From assembly GCF_024464595.1 (NCBI RefSeq), contig NZ_JANHAW010000002.1, positions 1 through 64,000 on the forward strand: a stretch of DNA of 64,000 nt, in the 5' to 3' direction. Below the pieces are notes generated by a model. The model saw only the letters and a list, made by a program, of their open reading frames with translations, was not told where the DNA came from and ran no database searches. The translations under genes and the position numbers were made by a program. The stretch's first letter is position 1. Every line of letters starts with the position of its first letter. The stretch comes from Halobellus litoreus. Its GTDB lineage: Archaea > Halobacteriota > Halobacteria > Halobacteriales > Haloferacaceae. Below are positions 25,427 to 37,400 of this stretch, in pieces.

Positions 25427-26401
25427 TCAGAACAGCGCGTCCGATTCGGGAAGGATCTGTGCGGGGCCGCCGACCCCCCAGACGTCGGTGTCGACGCCGA
25501 CGTCCGCTATCGCGGACTCCACCGTCTCGACGTGCTCGGCGGTCGTGTTCACGTACACGCTCGCTCCCGTGTCGGTCGAGAAATAGACCGGTATCTCCGA
25601 TTCTTCCCGGAGTTCGCGGACAGCGTTGAACACGGCGATGGTGTCCGGTTGCCAGTAGACCCACCCCGCCGGCCCGGTCATCGTCGTCGCCGTCAGCGAC
25701 AGCGAATCGTGCTCGGCCAACTCGAACGCGCGGTGGAAGTCGGCGTCGAAGAGCGCGTCGCGCATCGCGTCGATCTGGTGGTGGACGTGCGCCATCCGCG
25801 CCTGGAACATATGGCTCTCCGCGGCCTCGCGGTGTGCCTCTTCCGTCTCTTTGTACGCAGGGACGTGCGCGGCGACGACGCGGAGGTCGTCTTCGAGGTC
25901 GGTCTCGATCCGCTTCGAGCGACAGTCCTCGTCGTTCATCCCCGAGTACAGGTGTGAGAACGCGCCCGTGACGGCGCGGGCGGCCGACGAAGAGCCGCGT
26001 CGGGCGATCGTCGAGATTTCGGGACGAGTCAGGTCTAGGCCGGCCGCCTCCGAGAGCGCCATCGCCGCGGCCGCGAATCCCGACGACGAGGACCCGAAGC
26101 CGATGTTCGACGGGAAGGAGTTCGCCGATTCGAGCCGGACCGCGTGATCGACCCCCGTGAGCTCGCGCACGTACTCGACCACGGCGTCGATACGTTCGGC
26201 CCCGCGGCCCTCGACTCGCTCCCCGCCGATCCGGTAGATGTCCTCGTCGCCGTCGGGCAGAAACTCGACGGTCGTCTTCGTGTGACTCGGCGCAGTGCAG
26301 ACGCTGATGCTGTCGTGGTACGGGAGTCGGAGCTTCTCGTCCCGCATCCCGTGATACTTGATCAGTCCCTGAATTGGGTGGGCCTTCGCTGTCGCTTTCA
26401 T
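25427..26401 (-). CDS. mvaD: Phosphomevalonate decarboxylase (mevalonate pathway)
   Basis: A 324-residue GHMP-superfamily decarboxylase for isoprenoid, hence archaeal lipid, synthesis. Motifs include AHPIQGLIKYHG at the N-terminus, NSFPSNIGFGSSSSGFAAAA (the phosphate-binding loop), RGSSSAARA with the catalytic region, and TMTGPAGWVYW. Haloarchaeal homologues decarboxylate mevalonate 5-phosphate, and isopentenyl phosphate kinase completes the pathway, so this is the likely activity although the family is often labelled diphosphomevalonate decarboxylase. The kinase is not in the window. Confidence 0.93.
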   Translation of the reverse strand: MKATAKAHPIQGLIKYHGMRDEKLRLPYHDSISVCTAPSHTKTTVEFLPDGDEDIYRIGGERVEGRGAERIDAVVEYVRELTGVDHAVRLESANSFPSNIGFGSSSSGFAAAAMALSEAAGLDLTRPEISTIARRGSSSAARAVTGAFSHLYSGMNDEDCRSKRIETDLEDDLRVVAAHVPAYKETEEAHREAAESHMFQARMAHVHHQIDAMRDALFDADFHRAFELAEHDSLSLTATTMTGPAGWVYWQPDTIAVFNAVRELREESEIPVYFSTDTGASVYVNTTAEHVETVESAIADVGVDTDVWGVGGPAQILPESDALF

Positions 26402-26495
26402 ATCCCTATGCGGGAGAGACGATGGGTTAAACGTCCCGAAAATTCAGGGGCACAGTCGGGCGTCGCCTACGCGACACGGGTGACCGGCCGGTTTC

Positions 26496-26939
26496 TTAGA
26501 GCCCGATCCCGACCGCGTAGGGCCACGCGTTTCCCGAAAGCGCGAGAAACACGAGTGCGCCGCCGAGCAGGGCGACGTTCTTGAGGAAGTTCGTCATTTC
26601 GGCCTGTTGCTGTTCCTCGGGGACGGCCCAGAAGTCGTGCATCGTCGGCGTCGAGACGAGCAGGAACAGCGCAATCGCCCCCGCGGCCAGCGCCGGATAC
26701 GCGCCGACGGCGACACCCAGACCGCCGAACAGCAACATTCCGCCGCTGAACACGACCGCGAGCCGCGGCGCGGGAAGCCCCTTCGCGTCGGCGTACCCCG
26801 TCATTCCGTCGACGTTCAGAAAGTGGTTCACACCCATAAACGCCAGGACCGCTCCGAAGAGAACGCGTCCCAGGAGGAACGCGATTCCGTTCGCTCCGGC
26901 GTCCAGTTGCAGTACCGTCGTGGAGATATCAGGTATCAT
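26496..26939 (-). CDS. DoxX family membrane protein
   Basis: A 147-residue protein with four hydrophobic helices (about 18-38, 60-80, 82-100 and 122-143) and the GRVLFGAVLAFMGVNHFLN start typical of the DoxX/DoxD-like family. The family is linked with redox or quinone functions, but the exact activity is unknown. A minus-strand TATA-like element (26966-26972) lies about 29 bases before the ATG at 26939. It stands alone downstream of an empty spacer. Confidence 0.85.
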   Translation of the reverse strand: MIPDISTTVLQLDAGANGIAFLLGRVLFGAVLAFMGVNHFLNVDGMTGYADAKGLPAPRLAVVFSGGMLLFGGLGVAVGAYPALAAGAIALFLLVSTPTMHDFWAVPEEQQQAEMTNFLKNVALLGGALVFLALSGNAWPYAVGIGL

Positions 26940-27307
26940 CTCGTTAGTTGGTTACGAGAGGAACTGATATATCGTTTCCCGGACAGCGATGATATCGGGT
27001 GACAGCGGTGTAACGTGTCGACGAACGTCGATACGTGGAGCCAGATTGCTCCCGCTTCCGGTGCCACCGTACGACCAAAGGAGCGGACAGGAGCGAACGT
27101 CGCGGTCGGTGTGCTCGTCCGTGATGGGACGCGGTCCCGACCGCGGTGGGAGAGAACCCTATCGAAGTCTGGCCGGGGCGAAACGCGCTGACTCCGCGGC
27201 GCTGGGACGTTCACCGAGGTTCTCGTCGGGCGCTGGCAGTCCTCGGAGAAGCCCTGCCGCCGGTCGCCCTCGACAGCGCGTGCCGTCGGTCGTTCCGGCA
27301 CAACGGT
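26940..27307. other. Intergenic, no gene recognised
   Basis: About 370 bases. Apart from the DoxX promoter at the left edge I see no convincing gene, RNA or repeat. Overlapping Arg-rich frames here look like GC-rich non-coding sequence. Confidence 0.45.
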
Positions 27308-27592
27308 TCACCAGCGGATCCGAAAGCCAGACTCGCCCTCTGGTTCCTCGTACGTCACGTCTACGTCCTCCACGGAGGCGGCCGCACTCCCCGTATGGCA
27401 CCACTCGACCATCTCCTCGACGTCCGATTCGGGTCCCTCGAAGACCGCCTCGACGCGGCCGTCGTCGAGGTTCCGGACCCAGCCGTCCACGTCGCGGTCG
27501 CGGGCCGCATCGCGCGTCGAGGCCCGATAGTAGACGCCTTGGACGGTTCCGCTGACGAACACGTGTGCTCTGCTTCGGTCGTCGCTCATCAC
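27308..27592 (-). CDS. acyP: Acylphosphatase
   Basis: A 94-residue acylphosphatase, the normal length. It has the phosphate-binding loop and Arg in VSGTVQGVYYRASTRDAA and the catalytic Asn in GWVRNLDDGRVEA. The family is usually VSGxVQGVGFR; here the third Gly is Tyr, a substitution also tolerated elsewhere. It hydrolyses carboxyl-phosphate bonds such as acetyl phosphate in the cytoplasm. Start at 27592, or at the second Met 3 bases later. Confidence 0.92.
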   Translation of the reverse strand: MMSDDRSRAHVFVSGTVQGVYYRASTRDAARDRDVDGWVRNLDDGRVEAVFEGPESDVEEMVEWCHTGSAAASVEDVDVTYEEPEGESGFRIRW

Positions 27593-27745
27593 GGACGGGG
27601 CTACGACGGTGACCCGAAAGAGCGTGTCGGCTCCGTGGGGCGGCGACGTGTGTCATCTGGTCGTTTTCGGGGACGGTTAGCCGCCGACTTCTTTCATTTA
27701 GATTGACAATTACAACCTCCGTTACCGCTGTCTGGTAGAGCCGAG

Positions 27746-28285
27746 ATGGATCCTGGTGAGCTCAGAGGGCCGGTCCGCGAACGAGCCGAACAGTCGGTCC
27801 CCGCTGACACGCTCTTCGAGGTGCTGAGCAACCGTCGTCGACGACTCGCCATTCAGGTACTGCGGGAGGCGGACTCCCCGATGGACATCGGCACACTCGC
27901 GACGCAGATCGCTGCTCGCGAGAACGACATCGACCCGGCCGCGGTCACACACCGCCAGCGGAAGAGCGTCTACACCGCTCTTCACCAGAATCATCTCCCG
28001 AAACTCACTGAGGCCGGGTTCGTCACTGCGGATCGCGAATGGGTGCGGTTACGACTGACGGACCGGGCAAGTCTTCTCGAGTCGCACCTCCACCGAGACG
28101 AATCGAGACGGAGCAGGCCACTCTGGCAGGTCGCTCTCGCGACCGGGCTCTCGACGACGGCCGTCGTCGCATTCGTTCCGGGGTCGAATCTTCCAACCGT
28201 CGGAGTGACGTTGACGGTTACGGTCTGCGCCACGCTCGTCTGCTACTGGCTGTTCGGCGAACGCCCACCATCGACCGCTGCCTGA
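27746..28285 (+). CDS. DUF7344-type HTH regulator with membrane tail
   Basis: A 179-residue haloarchaeal regulator. An N-terminal winged helix (about 20-105: LFEVLSNRRRRLAIQVL, DIGTLATQIAARE, then VYTALHQNHLPKLTEAGFVT) resembles the DUF7344 family. Two C-terminal hydrophobic segments (about 128-146 and 149-168) would anchor it in the membrane. It ends 172 bases before the giant surface-protein gene in the same orientation, so it may regulate that locus, which is inference from position only. AT-rich elements at 27695-27713 are its likely promoter. Confidence 0.83.
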   Translation: MDPGELRGPVRERAEQSVPADTLFEVLSNRRRRLAIQVLREADSPMDIGTLATQIAARENDIDPAAVTHRQRKSVYTALHQNHLPKLTEAGFVTADREWVRLRLTDRASLLESHLHRDESRRSRPLWQVALATGLSTTAVVAFVPGSNLPTVGVTLTVTVCATLVCYWLFGERPPSTAA

Positions 28286-28416
28286 AGATCCGTTAAACAG
28301 CCGCTATAAGTCCTTATTCGTCCGTTTTTTCGCAGTATCGCGCCAATACTCACGGTACATATCGGTCAACAACCGGGCAACCCCGGCTGATCGTACCTGC
28401 CACCGGGGAGACACGT

Positions 28417-28461
28417 ATGTACGATTCAGACAGACGCCCCTACGACAGAGCATCGATATGA
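28417..28461 (+). CDS. Possible 14-residue leader peptide
   Basis: A mini-frame MYDSDRRPYDRASI whose TGA overlaps the ATG of the giant gene (ATGA, 28458-28461). No TATA element stands at leaderless distance, so the support is only the overlap. No clear promoter for the giant gene was found in 28286-28457; a weak GC hairpin lies near 28371-28385. Confidence 0.2.
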   Translation: MYDSDRRPYDRASI

Positions 28462-31400
28462 CGAACAAGACACGAACACGACTGTTAGCGGTCCTCGCGG
28501 CGATATTTATGATTACGTCGCCGATGGCCGGCGTCGCCGGCGCGTCGGTCGTCGATGACGCCGGGACGTCGCACGCGCCCGAATCGAGCCAACAGCTCGA
28601 ACCGCCAGCCTCGGGTGGTAACGCAGACCGTGTGTCCCAGACGGAAAGCCAACAGCGGGCCAGCCAACCCGTAGGAGAACAGGCCGCCATTCAAACCGGT
28701 GGAGCGGTGGCCGAGATCCAACCACCAGGATTCGACACGGAGACGGTGCTCTCCGGATTGAACCAACCCACTGCAACCACGTTCCTGCCTGACGGTCGAA
28801 TGCTCCTCTTACAGAAGGGCGGCGAGGTGCTGATCGTCAATCCGGAGACTGGGGCGACGTCGACGTATATGACGATCACGGACCTCGACACCGCCGGTGA
28901 GGAGGGACTGATCGACCTCACGCTCGATCCGAACTTCCAACAGAACAACTACGTTTACCTCTATTACACGCCCGAATCCAGTGGAAAGAATCGGATCGCC
29001 CGGTTCACTCACCAGGAGAACGGGGGCGGGCTCCAGAGCACCGCGGATCCGTCGAGCGAGTTCGTGGTCTGGGAGGACAACAGCGAACGAAAAAGTAACT
29101 ACCACCACGGTGGTGGGCTCGACTTCGGCCCCGACGGGAAGCTCTACTTGACGATCGGAGAAGAAGTCGATGGAAACCAGGCTCAGGACCTGACCGAGGC
29201 CGGCGGCTCGGTGATCCGCGTCAACAAGGACGGCACGATTCCGCAGGACAACCCGTTCGTCGACGGATCGGGTGGAAACGTCGACGCGATCTGGGCGTAC
29301 GGCCTGCGCAACCCCTTCCGTGCGGAGTGGGACCTCCAGGCGGAGAATCCGCGCTACTACATCGCGGAAGTCGGCGGGAATCAGCAGTCCGTCGCACAGG
29401 AGGACCTCCACATCGGCGAGAAGGGTGCCAACTACGGCTGGCCCAACTGCGAGGGCGAGTGCAGCAACTCGGAGTACACCGACGCGCTGTACACCTACCC
29501 GCACGAGGGGTCCGGCGCCTCGATCACCGGGGGCGTGGTCTACCACGGTAACCAGTTCCCCAGCGAGTACGAGGGCGCCTACTTCTTCGCCGACTACGTC
29601 CGTGGTTGGATGAAGTACCTCACCTTCGACAGCTCCGGCGAGGTGCAGAGCGTCAACACGTTCGACGATAACGTCGGACCGGTCGTCGAGATCGATCAAG
29701 GACCGGACGGGTCGCTGTACTACCTCGACATCGGTTCCGGAACGCTTCAGAAGGTCACCTACGACGACACGACCGACGCCGAACCGACGCTCGACGCGCC
29801 CGCGAACGTCTTCGTGGACGCAGACGGGAGCAAACAGATTGACATCACCGCCTCGGACGCTGACGGCGATCCGCTGACGCTGACCGTCGAGAATCTCCCG
29901 GGCTTCGCCTCGTTCACCGACGACGGTGACGGGACAGCTACGCTGTCGCTGTCGCCTTCCTCCGCTGACACCGGGCAGTATCAGACGACTGTAACCGTCA
30001 GTGACGGGGACGACACCACCAGCCAGACGGTTACGATTTCGGTGATCGAACCGGGCGCCGAGCAGATCCTCTACAGGCTGAATGGTGGCGACTCGAGCGT
30101 ACAGGCTGTCGACGACGGTCCCAACTGGGAGTCGGACAGCCTGTACGAGCAGGGGAGCGTCGACCAGTCCGACTGGTCGGGAACGACCTACTCGGTCGGC
30201 CAGGCGGTGCCGGCGACGACCCCGGACGCCATCTTCGAGAGCGAGCGGTGGCCGGCCGACGACAACACGCTCGAGTACGACCTGCCAGTCTCTTCCGGTG
30301 ACACCTACGAGGTCCGGCTGTACTTCATCGAGCAGTACAGCTCCGCCCAGAACCCCGGTGATCGGGTGATGGACGTCTCGATGGAAGGGCAGACCGTCCT
30401 GAACGACTACGACGTCGTCGCCGACGTCGGCTACAAGAACGCGACGATGAAGTCCTTCGAGGTGACCGCCGACGACGGCACTCTCGATCTCTCGATCGCG
30501 CAGGACGGCGGCAGCAACAACGCCCTCGTCTACGGCATCGAGGTACTGAAGCCGAGTGATGACACCAGCAACCAACCGCCGAGCGCTTCGTTCACCGCTT
30601 CGCCGTCCGATCCGACGACGGGCGAGTCGGTCACGTTCGACGCGTTCGGATCGAGCGATTCCGACGGCTCGATTCAGAGCTACGAGTGGGACTTCGACGG
30701 CGACGGAACCACCGACGCGATGGGCGAGAGCGTCTCGCAGGCGTTTACTTCGAGCGGTGACCAGACGGTCGAACTCACCGTCACCGACGACGACGGCGCG
30801 ACCGCGACGACGACCCAGACGGTGAGCGTCTCCTCGACCCAACAGGGCCAGCAGGTGCTCTACCGCGTGAGCGCCGGCGGACCGGAGATCCAGGTCCAAG
30901 ACGGCCCCGACTGGGAGAGCGACACCGGCACCTCGCCCAGCCAATACCGCGTGGGCGGCGGTGACGGTACCACGGACTGGAACTCGTTCACCCCCAATCC
31001 CCCGCTGCAGTACGACGTCGGGTCCGCGGTGCCGGCGGGCACGCCCGATGCCGTCTTCGAGTACGAACGATACGCCAACGACGGGTCCGTCGATTGGGAG
31101 TTCCCGGTCACGCAGGGCGAGACCTACGAGGTCCGGCTCTACCACATCGAGCAGTACAGCGAAGCCAACGGCGCCGGCGAGCGAGTGATGGACGTCTCGA
31201 TGGAAGGCCAGACGGTCCTGAACGACTACGACGTGGTCGCTGACGTCGGCTACAAGAACGCCACGATGGAGTCTTTCGAGGTGACCGCCGACGACGACAC
31301 CCTCGATATCTCCGTCGCTCAGGACGGTGGGGAACACAACCCCAACGTCTTCGGCGTCGAGGTGGTCCAACCCGGAACTGACGGCGCGAACCAAGCGCCA

Positions 31401-34400
31401 GAGGCGACGATCGACGCGCCCGCCGACGGGTCGTTCTTCCAAGCCGGCGACACCATCGACTTCTCCGGGTCGGCGACCGATCCGGAGGACGGCTCACTCT
31501 CGGGCACGGACCTCGAGTGGACGGTTCGGTTCCTCCACAACGAGCACTGGCACCCGTACCTGGATTCGGTGTCCGGTTCCAGCGGGAGTTTCACCGCTCC
31601 GACGAGCGGCCACGACTTCCACGACGACACGGCGTACCAGATCAACCTCACGGCGACTGACTCCGAGGGCGCCACCGACACTGCGACGGTGGTCGTCGAA
31701 CCGGACAAGGTCAATCTGACCTTCGACACCCAGCCGAGCGGACTGGAGATCGACCTCGACAGCATCCCGCACACCACTCCTTACGTCCACGACTCGCTCA
31801 TCGGCTTCGAGCACACTGTCTCCGCGCCGCAGACGCAGTGTATGGACGGAACGGAGTACCAGTTCGAGGGCTGGTCCGACGGCGGCGCGACCCAGCACAC
31901 GATCACGGTTCCGGACTCGGATACGACGTACACGGCGAATTACACCGCTGTCGGTCCGTGTGACGGCGCAGACAGTACGGTCGCTCAGGCCGTGGCGAGC
32001 CAGAACGCGCCGACCGATCAGATCGGCCTCCAAGAGATCCAACTCGCGATCAACTGGTGGTCGACGAGCGCGGACGTGCCCAACACGGGCGGGGAGACGA
32101 TCTCCCTGCAGCAGATTCAACAGCTCATCAACGCGTGGTCGACCGGCGCGACCGTCGGCGACGGGAATCAGTCCCCGAGTGCCGCGTTCACCGCTTCGCC
32201 GTCCGATCCCGCGACGGGCGAGCAGGTGAGCTTCGACGCGAGCGGGTCGACGGACTCCGACGGCTCGATCGCGAGCTACGAGTGGAACTTCGGCGACGGG
32301 ACCACCGCCTCAGGCGCGTCTCCATCGCACACCTACGAGAGCGCGGGCACCTACACGGTGACGCTCACCGTCACCGACGACGACGGCGCGACCGCGACGG
32401 CGACCCAGCAGGTGACAGTCTCGGCGCCGCAGACCCAACAAGTGGTCTACCGGCTGAACGCGGGTGACTCCTCGATCACCGCCGTCGACGACGGGCCGGA
32501 CTGGGAGAACGATACCGAGTATCTCCAGGCGGCCGGTCAGCAATCGACGCCCGAAACGTGGGGTGCGAACTACTCGATTGGGGAGGAGGTTCCTGACTCC
32601 ACACCCGATGCCATCTTCGAGAGCGAGCGGTGGACGGAAGCTGGACCGATCGACTACGACATCCCGGTGACTGCCGGGGAGACCTACGAGGTCCGGCTGT
32701 ACTTCATCGAACAGTACGACCCGGCCCAGACCCCCGGTGACCGGGTGTTCGACGTCACGATGGAGGGGCAGACGGTCCTGAACGACTACGACACTGTCGC
32801 CGAGGTCGGCTACAAGAACGCCACGATGGAAACCATCGAGGTGACTCCCCAGGACGGAACTCTCGACCTCACGTTCACGCAGGACGGCGGCTCCGAGAAA
32901 CCGTTCGTCTACGGCATCGAGATCCTGACCGAGGACGGCCAGCAGGCGAATCAGCCGCCGACCGCCGGCTTCCACGTCCACGATCCGGTGGCCGGCCAGT
33001 CGGCCACGTACCACTCAGAGTCGACCGATTCGGACGGGCAGATAGCCAGTTACGAGTGGGACTTCGACGGTGACGGCACCTTCGAGGAGTCGACGACGAA
33101 CGCCCAGATCCAGCACACGTTCGACTCGGGCGGCGACTACGACGTGACGCTGAAGGTCACCGACGACGACGGCGCGACCGACACGGCAACCAAGACTGTG
33201 ACCGTCGCCAGTCAGCCCTCTGAGCAGGTCGTGTACCGCGTGAACGCTGGCGGTCCGGAACTGCAGGCGACGGATGGCGGCCCGAACTGGGCGGTCGACA
33301 ACGCGACAGACGGAAGTCAGAGTCCATACCTCGTCGGCGACGGTGACGTGACGGTCCACGATACGCAGTTCACCGTCACGGACAGCGTGCCCCAGTCGAC
33401 TCGCGACCAGATCTTCGTGACAGAGCGCTACGTCGACCAACAGATGTCGTGGGACTTCCCGGCGACGCAGGGCGAGACCTACGAGGTCCGGCTGTACTAC
33501 GTCGAACAGTGGGATCCCAACGCGCAGGAAGGCGCCCGCATCTTCGACGTGGCTGCCGAGGGTCAGACGGTCCAGAACGACTACGACGTGATGGCCGACG
33601 TCGGCTTCGACAACGCGACGATGAAGAGCTTCACCGTCACGGCCGACGATGGAACCCTCGACATCGACTTCTCGCAGGACGGCGGGGGCGCGTACCCGCT
33701 GATCTACGGCATCGAGATCATCCAGCAGGGAGAGGGCGGGAACCTTCCGCCGACGGCCTCGCTCTCGACGTCGACCACGTCGGGTACCACTGGCCAGTCG
33801 ATATCCTTCGAGGCGAGCGGATCGAACGACCCCGACGGCTCGATCGCGAGCTACGAGTGGGATTTTGACGGCGACGGGGTGACTGACGCGACCGGACCGA
33901 GTGTCTCGCATACCTTCCAGAGTGCGGGCACCTACACGGTCGAACTCGCGGTCACAGACGACGGCGGCGCGACCGCGACAGCCACCGAACAGATATCCGT
34001 CACCGATCCCTCGGCCGGAACCTTCACCACCGAACAGATGGCTGGCGGTCTCGACCAGCCCGTCGCGATGGAGGTCCTGCCGGACGACAGAATACTCATC
34101 GTTGAACGTGGCGGCGACGTCCTGATCGCCGAGGAACAGGGGAACTCCCTCTCGACTTCTGAGTACCTCTCGTTGTCGAGCGTCAGTACGAACGGCGAGC
34201 AGGGCCTTCTAGGCGTGACAATCGACCCCAACTTCGAGTCGAACGGGTACGTCTACCTCTACTACACGAACGAGAACACGGACACGAATCAGATCTCACG
34301 GTTCGTTCACCAGGAGAACGGCGGCGGCCTGCAGAGTACGGCCGATCCCACGACCGAGACGAAAATATGGAACAGCTCGATCCAGGGCGACGCCACGTAC

Positions 34401-37400
34401 CACCACGGAGGTGGGCTCGACTTCGGACCTGACGGGAAACTGTACCTTTCGACCGGCGAGCAGTTCACGGCTTCCCGAGCACAGGATCTGAGTTCGACCG
34501 GAGGCAAGATCATCCGGATCAACAAGGACGGCTCGATCCCGTCCGATAATCCGTACGTCAACGACGGCGATCCGAACACCCGCGGTGACGTCTGGGCCTC
34601 CGGGCTGCGCAACCCCTTCCGTGCGGAGTGGGACCATCAGACGAACCGCTTCTTCGTCGCCGAAGTCGGGCTGGACACCGCCGAGGACATCCACCTCGGT
34701 AAAGCGGGAGCCAACTACGGCTGGCCCGACTGCGAAGGCGAGTGTAGCGATCCGGCCTACGACGATCCGGTCTACACGTACGGTCACGACGTCGGTGAAT
34801 CGATCACCGGCGGTGACTTCTACCGCGGATCGCAGTTCCCCAGCGAGTACGAGGGTGCGTACTTCTACGGTGACTACGTCTCCGGATGGATCAAGTACCT
34901 GACCTTCGACTCGGACGGGGACGTCACCGGCAGCCACGACTTCAAGAGCGACGCGAACAACGTCGTCGAGATCGACCAGGGCCCCGACGGATCGCTCTAC
35001 TACATCGACATCAGCGGTTCGGTCCACCGCGTCTCCTTCCAGCCAGCCGAGGAGGGAAGTGCAACCGTTTCGCTCAACGAGGGGAACAGCAACATCGACA
35101 CGAGCACCTGGAAGAGCGGAGCCGTCGAAATCGAAAACACCGGCGACAAGCAGATCGAATCGGTGACGTTCGACCTCTCGACCGCCGCAATGCCCGATGT
35201 CGTCTTCGGACCACTCACGGACAGTGGGACGCCGGGCAACGCGGTCAAGGACGCCTCGGGCGCAGGAGCGTTCCAGACGTCCTACAGCCAGCCGCACGAG
35301 GGTAACCCCGACGACGGTTACGATCAGCTGACGTTCACCTACGACGACTTCCAACCCGGCGAGACGTTCACGGTATCGCTGGACACCGACGCCCTGAGCG
35401 TCAAGGGCGCGACGCCGATCCAGCAGGGGCTCGAGATCTCCGGTCTCGAAACGACGGGAGCCACCGTCACGATCGAGTACGCCGATGGAACGACGCAGAC
35501 GACGTCGCCGTTCAGCGACGGGAGCGCGGCCGGCGCCGTCGCAACGGCCAAGTCGGACGTGCCGGCAGCACCGAATCTCGACGTCCAAGGAGTGACGCTG
35601 GACGGGGGAGCGCTCGACGCACGACACAGCGCGGCGACCGTCTCCTCGGCCCAGCAGACCGTCGAGATCAGTGGAGAGCCCGGTTCGACGGTTCGAGTGC
35701 TGCGCTTCGAGGGCGAACTCAATCTCGAAGGCGTGAGCGGCTACGACCTCGAACCCTACGAGGCGAATCGGATCCTGAACTTCGACGAACAGACGATCAC
35801 TCTCGACAACAACGGTGAGGCGACCGTCGACGTGACGCTCACGAACGGCAGCGCGGCCGGCGGTCTCAACTACATCGTCGCGGTCACCGAGGACGCGCAG
35901 GGCGACACCGGTCTCACGTCGGACCCGATCGTCCTCGACTACGACCCCGGCGCCGCCCAACCGTCGGGCGGCGAGGCGACCGTCGCCATCACGACGACCG
36001 AGGCGGCCTTCCCCGAGGGGAAGGTCACGCTGCAGGACGCGACCACCTACTTCGAGGACTCGGTCCAGATCACCAACACCGGCGATCAGCAGATCGAGTC
36101 GCTCACCATCGACAAGAGTACGTCGCTGATCGAGAATATGGTCTACGATCCGACGGGGTGTGCCGGTGACGGCGGCTGTAACCCCGGCGCTACCGACATC
36201 CGGATCGTGAACGAGGACGGCGCCGTTCTGACCAGCCACGAGTTCCAGAAGCCGGTCAACGGCGTCGACGGCACTGACGGGTACAAGGCGCTGCATATGG
36301 AGTTCGACGACTTCGACCCCGGCGAGACGATCACCTACGCGTCAGACGGCGACCCGAACACCATCAAGGGCGGCGGCGGCCAGCAGTCCGTCCTCGCCGG
36401 CCCCGAGTCCGGCATCGATCTCACGGGCACGACTGTCACCGCGTCGTTCGCCGACGGCACGACTGCATCCTCGGGCACCTTCAACGAGGGCAGTCTCGCC
36501 GGCTCGACCGGCGTCGCGAGAGCGAACGCCCCCGACGCACCCAGCATCGACGCGCAGGACGTGACCCTCCAGGCGACCACGCTCTCGGACAGACACACCG
36601 CCGCGACCGTCGCCGACGCAGATCAGACCATCGAGATCAGCGGCCCGCCCGGCGAGACGGTGCGGCTGATGCACGCGGAGGCGACGCTCCTGCTGGAGGA
36701 CGTTCCGACGTACGACGGCACGCCGGGCTACGACATCGAACCCTACGAGGCGAACAACGTCGAGAACTACACGATCACGGACGTCCAACTCGACCAGAAC
36801 GGTGAGGCCACCGTCGACGCGACGCTCACCAACCTGACCGGTGAGCTGACCTCGCCCGCGGACGAGAGCGGGTTCAACTACTTCGTCGCCACCGTCCAGG
36901 GCGACGACGGACACGCCGGGACGGCTTCGAACGTGATCGTTCTGAAGCTAGAGGAAGGTTCGCAAACGCCCAGCATCCAGTCGGTCGACGACCAGTTCCT
37001 CACCGAGGGCGACTCGACGACCGTCACGGTCGAGGCGACCGACCCCAACGGTGACGCGCTGACGCTGTCGGCGTCGAACCTCCCGGGCTTCGCGAGCTTC
37101 ACCGACAACGGCGACGGCACGGGCACGCTGACGGCATCGCCGCAGACCGACGACGCGGGGGACTACGATATCACGCTGTCGGCCTCCGACGGCGAATACA
37201 CGACGACCCAGCAGGTGTCGATCAGCGTGGCCGAACCCGGCGGCGACCAGGTCGTCCACCGTCTGCACGCGGGAAGCGGTACGATCAGCGCGATCGATGG
37301 CGGTCCTGACTGGGGATCGGATTCCCAGTATATGACGACGGCGGGAGATACGTCAGACTGGTCGGGGACGACCTACACGGTCGGACCCTCGGTCCCGGCG

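Noticed and set aside
26936-27301. 121-codon minus-strand frame between DoxX and acylphosphatase genes
   Set aside because: Arg-rich, no domain, and it would overlap the DoxX start region; looks non-coding.
28809-31442. Long open frame (877 codons) on the minus strand inside the giant gene
   Set aside because: It mirrors the codon pattern of the plus-strand gene; the translation is Val/Arg/Gly-rich without domains, while the plus strand gives clear propeller and malectin-like domains.
34296-36296. Long open frame on the minus strand over propeller 2
   Set aside because: Same reason: antisense of a well-supported coding region, non-acidic composition.
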